DNA of 60,190 nucleotides from Dryocola boscaweniae (GTDB taxonomy: Bacteria > Pseudomonadota > Gammaproteobacteria > Enterobacterales > Enterobacteriaceae), in the NCBI RefSeq assembly GCF_025215095.1, contig NZ_JALHAP010000064.1:1-60190 (forward strand), given 5' to 3'. A model generated the notes under the pieces. The model saw only the letters and a list, made by a program, of their open reading frames with translations. It searched no databases and was not told the origin of the DNA. Shown one piece after another: positions 55,998 through 60,190 of this stretch; the stretch's first letter is position 1, and the number at the start of each line of letters is the position of its first letter. A program made the position numbers and the translations under genes.

Positions 55998-56999
55998 ATG
56001 AGCATTTCAGTAAAAACAAAACTCAGTTATGGATTCGGAGCGTTTGGTAAGGATTTCGCTATCGGCATTGTGTATATGTACCTGATGTATTACTACACCG
56101 ATGTCGTGGGATTATCGATGGGGCTCATCGGGACGCTATTTTTGGTCGCACGGATCTGGGATGCGATAAACGATCCCATTATGGGCTGGATTGTTAACGC
56201 CACGCGTTCGCGATGGGGGAAATTTAAGCCGTGGATTTTTGTTGGCACTTTAACTAACTCGCTGGTGCTGTTTCTGCTCTTTAGCGCGCATCTGTTTGAA
56301 GGTACCGCCCAGGTTGTCTTCGTTTGCGTAACCTACATTCTGTGGGGCATGACCTACACCATTATGGATATTCCGTTCTGGTCGCTGGTGCCGACCATTA
56401 CTCTCGATAAACGTGAACGTGAACAACTGGTGCCGTTCCCACGCTTCTTCGCAAGCCTGGCAGGTTTTGTAACCGCCGGGGTGACGCTGCCTTTTGTGAA
56501 CTATGTCGGGGGAGCGGATCGGGGATTTGGCTTTCAGATGTTTACGCTGGTGCTGATTGCGTTCTTCATCGCCTCGACTATCGTCACGCTGCGCAACGTG
56601 CATGAAGTCTATTCCTCTGACAGCGACGCCACCGCCGACAGTTCCCGGCTCACGCTAAAATCCATTATCGGGCTGATTTATAAGAACGATCAGCTTTCAT
56701 GCCTGCTGGGCATGGCGCTGGCCTATAACATTGCTTCCAATATTATCAGCGGCTTTGCTATCTACTACTTCACTTACGTTATCGGTGATGCCAGCCTTTT
56801 CCCGTATTACATGTCCTACGCAGGCGCGGCAAACCTGTTGACGCTGATCCTCTACTTCCGCTTCTACCGTCTGAATGGCGACACGCTGCGTAAGATTCAG
56901 ATCCTCCTGCTGGATAAATACCGAAAAGTGCCGCAGGCCGAAGTACAGCCTGAAGCACCCGCTATTGCTACTGTCGCGGTTGGCGATGCGAAGGCGTAA
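55998..56999 (+). pseudogene. melB: Melibiose carrier MelB with an internal in-frame deletion
   Basis: MelB is the 12-helix Na+/melibiose symporter of the GPH family, about 470 residues in E. coli. This copy has 333. Residues 1-283 match the E. coli N terminus through the [11 protein letters not shown] segment, then the sequence jumps in frame to the extreme C-terminal part ([14 protein letters not shown]). About 140 residues, covering roughly helices 8 or 9 to 11 and much of 12, are missing. The reading frame stays open, so a shortened protein could be made, but transport is very unlikely. The ribosome site is weak. The junction is near 56838-56850, at TGACGCTGATC-like sequence. Confidence 0.88.
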
Positions 57000-57001
57000 C
57001 C

Positions 57002-57256
57002 ATGGACTGGATTTCGACGATTGGTTATCTCGCGGCAAGCCTGACGACGCTGTCTTTTTTGCCGCAGGCGTTTAAAGTCATCACCACCCGAAATACGCAG
57101 GGAATTTCCGGCCTGATGTATGTGATGTTTATGGCAGGGCTGGTGATGTGGCTGATTTACGGGGTATTGATTGAAGATGCGGCAGTGAGTATGGCGAACT
57201 TTTTAACGCTGGTGTTCGCTTTGCCAATTCTGGTAATGAAATGCCGTAAAGGGTAA
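57002..57256 (+). CDS. SemiSWEET sugar transporter
   Basis: This 84-residue membrane protein has three helices and the PQ-loop motif FLPQAFKVITTRNTQGIS, which identifies a SemiSWEET (MtN3/saliva) half-transporter that works as a dimer and passes sugars such as sucrose or glucose down their gradient. It starts 2 bp after the melB stop, so it is translated from the same message. Whether it moves melibiose is unknown. Its place after a disabled MelB makes a role as replacement uptake or sugar exit route an attractive but unproven inference. Confidence 0.88.
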   Translation: MDWISTIGYLAASLTTLSFLPQAFKVITTRNTQGISGLMYVMFMAGLVMWLIYGVLIEDAAVSMANFLTLVFALPILVMKCRKG

Positions 57257-57310
57257 GGCTGCTTAGCGAGGAAACCCGGTTAGGGCAGCTTATGGTTTAA
57301 GCGACAAAAA

Positions 57311-57345
57311 CGAAAAAGCCCGAGCTTGTAACAAGCTCGGGCTTA
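57311..57345 (-). terminator. Terminator downstream of the tRNA-Ser(UGA) fragment
   Basis: The perfect inverted repeat AAGCCCGAGCTTGT / ACAAGCTCGGGCTT, with a short loop and a T run on the minus strand, is what normally terminates serT. It also can end the melAB-SemiSWEET message from the other side. Confidence 0.85.
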
Positions 57346-57350
57346 AATGT

Positions 57351-57411
57351 TGGCGGAAGCGCAGAGATTCGAACTCTGGAACCCTTTCGGGTCGCCGGTT
57401 TTCAAGACCGG
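57351..57411 (-). other. 3' fragment of tRNA-Ser(UGA), serT, left by prophage integration (att site)
   Basis: The minus strand reads from the 3' CCA back through the acceptor strand, T-arm (GTTCGAATC), variable arm and anticodon stem (CTTGAAAACC, anticodon TGA) of serT: 61 nt matching E. coli serT from memory. At 57411/57412 the match stops and the 5' half of the tRNA is absent. This is the duplicated attachment core left at one end of an element that used the tRNA as attachment site. The intact tRNA should lie at the other end, to the right of the window. Confidence 0.85.
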
Positions 57412-57562
57412 CCTTATAACCTTTAATATCAATAAGTTAATTTGCATGGATGGTATATTCAAAAGATTTTTCCTTTATAAAAATCAGCAAATTACACATA
57501 TCAAACCATTTCATATACCAACAATTTTTCGCCTTTTTTTCCTTAAATTCTTTGAGCCGAAA

Positions 57563-58831
57563 CTAACGCACTACCAGCAGATCGGAATAACGGGTCGTGT
57601 ACCGCGGCGAAAGCATCTCGCGCTTCATGTGCCAGGGCTGCTGTATGCCCTGTCCGGCGAAATACAGCGTGCCGCGCCCGTCTTTCGCATTGAGATGATC
57701 CAGAACCCGCATTAGCTCTTCGCTGTTCGCCCGCGGCGCGTTGTCGTCGAACAAATTAAGCTGGGCTACGCCCTGGCTGTAAAAGTCGCCCAGCATGATC
57801 CCCGCTTTCTGATATTTATGGCCGGGCTGCCAGATCTTATCCAGGCAACGCACGGCGGCACCGATAATGTCGCGCGTGTCCTGTGAAGGAGTGAGGAGTT
57901 TTACAGATGCCTGATTGCCGTAATACGGCTCGTTTACTGCGAATGGGCTGGTTTTAACGAAAGCTGAAATATGCCGGCAATACTGATGCTCGCCGCGCAG
58001 CTTTTCTGCCCCGCGGCTGGCGTAGCTGCAGATGGCCTGATGCATGTCTTCATAATCAGTGATACGACCGCCGAACGAGCGCGAGCAGACGATCTCCTGC
58101 TTCGTCGGCGCGAACTCTTCAAGGCCCAGGCACGGTTCGCCGCGAAGCTCCCGGACAGTGCGTTCGAGCACAACATTGAAGTGCTTACGGATGAACGGCA
58201 GATTTGTATCCGCAAGCTGCAGCACTGTTTTGATACCCATGCCTTCCAGCTTTTTACTGATGCGCCGCCCCACTCCCCACACTTCATCAACTGGCAAGGC
58301 GGCCATCAGCTTTCGTTGCCTGTCAACGTTCGACAGATCCACTACTCCACCGGTTTGCCGCTGCCACTTTTTCGCGGCGTGATTTGCAAGCTTGGCCAAG
58401 GTCTTTGTCTGCGCGATTCCGACGCCAACGGTGAGATGTGTACGCTTCAGAACTGTCGCGCGTATCTCTCGGCCGAAGTCTGTTAAGTCGCGGCAGTTGC
58501 GCACGCCGGTCAGGTCACAAAATGCTTCATCAATTGAATATATTTCGCAGCGAGGGCTCATTTCTTCTAGCGTTGTCATGACGCGGTTCGACATATCTGC
58601 GTAAAGCTCGTAGTTGCTGCTGAAACAAACGATGCCGTGCCGGCGGAACAATTCGCGCTGCTTAAAAAACGGCTCGCCCATGCTGACGCCGATCGCCTTC
58701 GCTTCTGCGCTACGTGCAATTATGCATCCGTCGTTATTCGACAGAACGACAACAGGGCGCCCCCACAGGTCCGGACGGAATACTGTCTCGCAGGATGCGT
58801 AGAATGAGTTCACATCACAGAGCGCGAACAT
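57563..58831 (-). CDS. umuC: DNA polymerase V catalytic subunit UmuC-like (prophage)
   Basis: UmuC is a Y-family translesion DNA polymerase that acts with cleaved UmuD during the SOS response. The 422-residue protein has the expected length. The N-terminal palm motif DVNSFYASCE and the catalytic SIDEAFCDLTG pair are intact, followed by helix-hairpin-helix and little-finger regions. The C-terminal part ends in a beta-clamp-interacting-type tail. It starts 2 bp after umuD and is transcribed with it. It lies inside the prophage, about 150 bp from the left attachment site, so it is a mobile copy, separate from the usual chromosomal umuDC. Confidence 0.92.
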   Translation of the reverse strand: MFALCDVNSFYASCETVFRPDLWGRPVVVLSNNDGCIIARSAEAKAIGVSMGEPFFKQRELFRRHGIVCFSSNYELYADMSNRVMTTLEEMSPRCEIYSIDEAFCDLTGVRNCRDLTDFGREIRATVLKRTHLTVGVGIAQTKTLAKLANHAAKKWQRQTGGVVDLSNVDRQRKLMAALPVDEVWGVGRRISKKLEGMGIKTVLQLADTNLPFIRKHFNVVLERTVRELRGEPCLGLEEFAPTKQEIVCSRSFGGRITDYEDMHQAICSYASRGAEKLRGEHQYCRHISAFVKTSPFAVNEPYYGNQASVKLLTPSQDTRDIIGAAVRCLDKIWQPGHKYQKAGIMLGDFYSQGVAQLNLFDDNAPRANSEELMRVLDHLNAKDGRGTLYFAGQGIQQPWHMKREMLSPRYTTRYSDLLVVR

Positions 58832-58833
58832 AC

Positions 58834-59253
58834 TCAGCTCGCAGACTTAACGATGTACGTGACGACTCCGAAGACTTCAAGATCGTCTTCACTGCCAATA
58901 ATTATTGGCTGGTATGCGCTATTGAGGGGGTTTAACTGGACGGTTGGACGCATCTGCAGTTGCTTGACTGTGAACTCTCCGCCGACTGCGGCAATGACAA
59001 TATCACCGTGTTCTGCAGTCCGGGAACTATCAACTACCAGCAAATCACCATCGCTTATTCCGCCGTCAATCATTGAGTCGCCTGCAGCTTTAACGAAGTA
59101 CGTAGAGCTTGGGTGTTGAACCATAAGTTCGTTTAAATCAATACGTTGCTCGACGTAATCCTGCGCTGGGCTCGGGAAGCCACACCTGACTGGTTCAGCA
59201 AAAAGAGGTAATAAAACAATCGGGCGTATTTCTGCGGGCTGATAAATTTGCAT
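58834..59253 (-). CDS. umuD: DNA polymerase V accessory protein UmuD-like (prophage)
   Basis: UmuD is a LexA-like protein that self-cleaves when RecA is active, giving UmuD', the partner of UmuC. The 139-residue protein has every landmark at the E. coli position: cleavage site Cys24-Gly25 in RCGFPSP, nucleophile Ser60 in AAGDSMIDG and catalytic Lys97 in EFTVKQL. The ribosome site (AGGAG) is good. It is directly behind a perfect SOS box and 2 bp before umuC. A stand-alone repressor is excluded because there is no DNA-binding domain. Confidence 0.94.
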   Translation of the reverse strand: MQIYQPAEIRPIVLLPLFAEPVRCGFPSPAQDYVEQRIDLNELMVQHPSSTYFVKAAGDSMIDGGISDGDLLVVDSSRTAEHGDIVIAAVGGEFTVKQLQMRPTVQLNPLNSAYQPIIIGSEDDLEVFGVVTYIVKSAS

Positions 59254-59275
59254 GATAATTCACTCCTTAAATATT

Positions 59276-59295
59276 CACTGTATTTATATACAGTA
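59276..59295 (-). promoter_or_regulatory. LexA (SOS) box of umuDC
   Basis: The 20-bp site CACTGTATTTATATACAGTA contains the perfect CTG-N10-CAG core with an AT-rich spacer (core 59278-59293), 25 bp before umuD. It is close to the LexA consensus, so tight repression and DNA-damage induction are expected. Confidence 0.93.
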
Positions 59296-59425
59296 GATTT
59301 AAGAAGTGAACCGATCAAGCCCCCCGCCTCGTTCTTTCTCTCAGCAATTCCTCATGGCTCGACAATCTTCATTATCAATTAATACGTTACGCCAAATGTA
59401 AATTTTCCCTGTTTATTTCAAGCGG

Positions 59426-59986
59426 TTATTTATTAGTCTGAGCGACGGGGAATTTCTTATAAAGCGTGCACATAGCGACGTCATAAATCAGGGCGACCTG
59501 CTTTCGGGGTGTGCCGTTAGCAATAAGTCGCCCGGCCTGTTCCCATTGTTCAGCCGTCAGCTTTGGCCTTCTTCCCCCGATGCGCCCTTTTGCCCTGGCT
59601 GATGCCAGACCAGCCCGCGTCCGCTCAACGATTAGTTCACGTTCCATTTCTGCCAGCGCACTCATGATATGGAAAATAAAGCGCCCCATCGAAGAGGACG
59701 TGTCGATTGAGTCGGTCACACTACGAAAATGAACTTCACGGCGCCGCAGTTCGTCCACCAGCAGCACTAAATTACGCATGCTGCGCCCCAAGCGATCCAG
59801 CTTCCAGACAACAAGCGTGTCGCCGGGCGAAAGTGCTTTTAATGCCCTTTTAAGCACTGGCCGGTTTGCAACCGTTCCGCTCATTTTTTCTTCGAAAATT
59901 TGTTCACATCCTGCACGCTCCAGCGCTTCTCGCTGTAGATCGGTGTTTTGCTCATTTGTTGATACGCGAATGTAGCCAATTTGCAT
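59426..59986 (-). CDS. Serine recombinase, Pin/Gin/Hin-type DNA invertase
   Basis: This 186-residue small serine recombinase starts IGYIRVSTNEQN, with the nucleophile Ser9, and has the conserved LDRLGRS and MSALAEMERELIVERTRAGL helix. The C-terminal helix-turn-helix (about residues 145-180, with KLTAEQWEQAGRLIANG) binds DNA. Length and motifs are those of phage invertases that flip tail-fibre gene segments with the help of Fis. It lies between umuD and the cut-off reading frame that contains a candidate crossover site. Its -10/-35 region is not obvious. Confidence 0.93.
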   Translation of the reverse strand: MQIGYIRVSTNEQNTDLQREALERAGCEQIFEEKMSGTVANRPVLKRALKALSPGDTLVVWKLDRLGRSMRNLVLLVDELRRREVHFRSVTDSIDTSSSMGRFIFHIMSALAEMERELIVERTRAGLASARAKGRIGGRRPKLTAEQWEQAGRLIANGTPRKQVALIYDVAMCTLYKKFPVAQTNK

Positions 59987-60001
59987 AATTTTTAAACTCC
60001 C

Positions 60002-60190
60002 TCAGAGGTACAAAATTCGGAGGAAGTTATCGGCAGCAAGGCGCGGGGACAATATATAAAACGTCGGTTTAGTAGATCCTGTTGCAACCGCATGGGGATT
60101 GTTTGCCGGTACCGTTTCATATTCGCCATCAACAACCTTCAATATTTCATCAGTCACTTTGCTGCAGACCGGCATTATGCAGGTAAATTT
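60002..60190 (-). CDS. C-terminal part of a prophage reading frame (tail-fibre candidate), cut by the window end
   Basis: The minus strand is open from the window edge to a TGA at 60002-60004: 62 codons. A fragment reads MPVCSKVTDEILKVVDGEYE, then about 20 residues later TGSTKPTFYIL, then ends LRILYL. The candidate recombination site lies inside codons near TKPTFYI. In Mu/P1-like phages the variable end of the tail fibre gene is fused at such a site, right next to the invertase. That analogy is the only support for the call; the sequence itself is not recognised. It is too truncated to judge its start. Confidence 0.4.
   Translation of the reverse strand, partial: KFTCIMPVCSKVTDEILKVVDGEYETVPANNPHAVATGSTKPTFYILSPRLAADNFLRILYL
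60052..60077. promoter_or_regulatory. Candidate invertase crossover (gix-like) site
   Basis: The 14-bp core AAAACGTCGGTTTA (60058-60071) has the pseudo-palindromic layout of Gin/Hin-type crossover sites: half-sites of the AAAACC / GGTTT type around a 2-bp centre TC. It matches the known Mu gix core (from memory) with one change (G for C). It lies 66-91 bp from the invertase start, as expected. Confidence 0.6.

Noticed and set aside
55998..56999. melB disrupted by a frameshift or by an insertion sequence
   Set aside because: The frame is continuous through the junction and no foreign sequence is inserted; the two parts of MelB are joined directly, so it is an in-frame deletion.

Overview
The window is chromosomal DNA of a member of the Enterobacteriaceae, outside Escherichia proper. 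The evidence is the gene order, near-verbatim homologues of E. coli proteins, and E. coli-type Fur, CRP, LexA, PutA and sigma-54 sites. The backbone matches the E. coli K-12 stretch serX ... phoH-efeBOU-putP-putA-rutR/rutA-G-ymdF-wrbA-yccJ-agp ... serT. I cannot fix the genus from this sequence.

Layout. (1) 1-5.9 kb: a tRNA-Ser 3'-end remnant at the left edge, intact tRNA-Ser(GGA) (serX), then a complete chitobiose operon chbBCARFG on the minus strand. E. coli carries pgaABCD and ycdT near this position. (2) 6-12.5 kb, minus strand: phoH, the ferrous iron/haem system efeUOB with a Fur box, and putP. (3) 12.9-23.7 kb: putA with PutA operators, a small DUF1311/LprI-like protein, rutR, and the pyrimidine-degradation operon rutABCDEFG behind a sigma-54 type promoter. 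(4) 23.7-28.1 kb: an EamA transporter, ymdF, wrbA-yccJ, agp and a yicS-like gene. (5) 28.3-31.1 kb: a translationally coupled pair, an MscS-like channel and an Omp85-type barrel. (6) 31.6-41.4 kb: a Ser-type arylsulfatase, its radical-SAM maturase, a MoxR/DUF58/DUF4381/VWA/VWA-TPR/BatD-like set and a periplasmic HAD phosphatase. From the maturase onward the genes overlap or abut. (7) 41.5-52.8 kb: a galactan/galacto-oligosaccharide cluster with LacI-type repressor, LamB-type porin, orphan PTS EIIB, GH42 beta-galactosidase, GH53 galactanase, a MalEFG-like importer and a divergent MalK-like ATPase. (8) 53.3-57.3 kb: melR-melA-melB plus a SemiSWEET gene; MelB lacks about 140 residues by an in-frame internal deletion. 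(9) 57.35 kb to the end: a tRNA-Ser(UGA) (serT) 3' fragment marks the attachment site of a prophage. The visible prophage end has umuC, umuD (perfect SOS box), a Pin/Gin-type invertase, a candidate crossover site and a cut-off reading frame.

How the parts work together. Several sugar systems form a catabolic block: chitobiose by PTS, galactan by porin, periplasmic galactanase, ABC importer and cytoplasmic beta-galactosidase, and melibiose by alpha-galactosidase. The agp-serT interval and the serX neighbourhood are plastic zones, each bordered by a tRNA-Ser fragment. The least explained system is the sulfatase-MoxR-VWA-HAD operon. The most striking lesion is the truncated MelB followed at once by SemiSWEET. 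The clearest regulatory observations are ChiX-like complementarity in the chb leader and paired palindromic operators in the galactan cluster.
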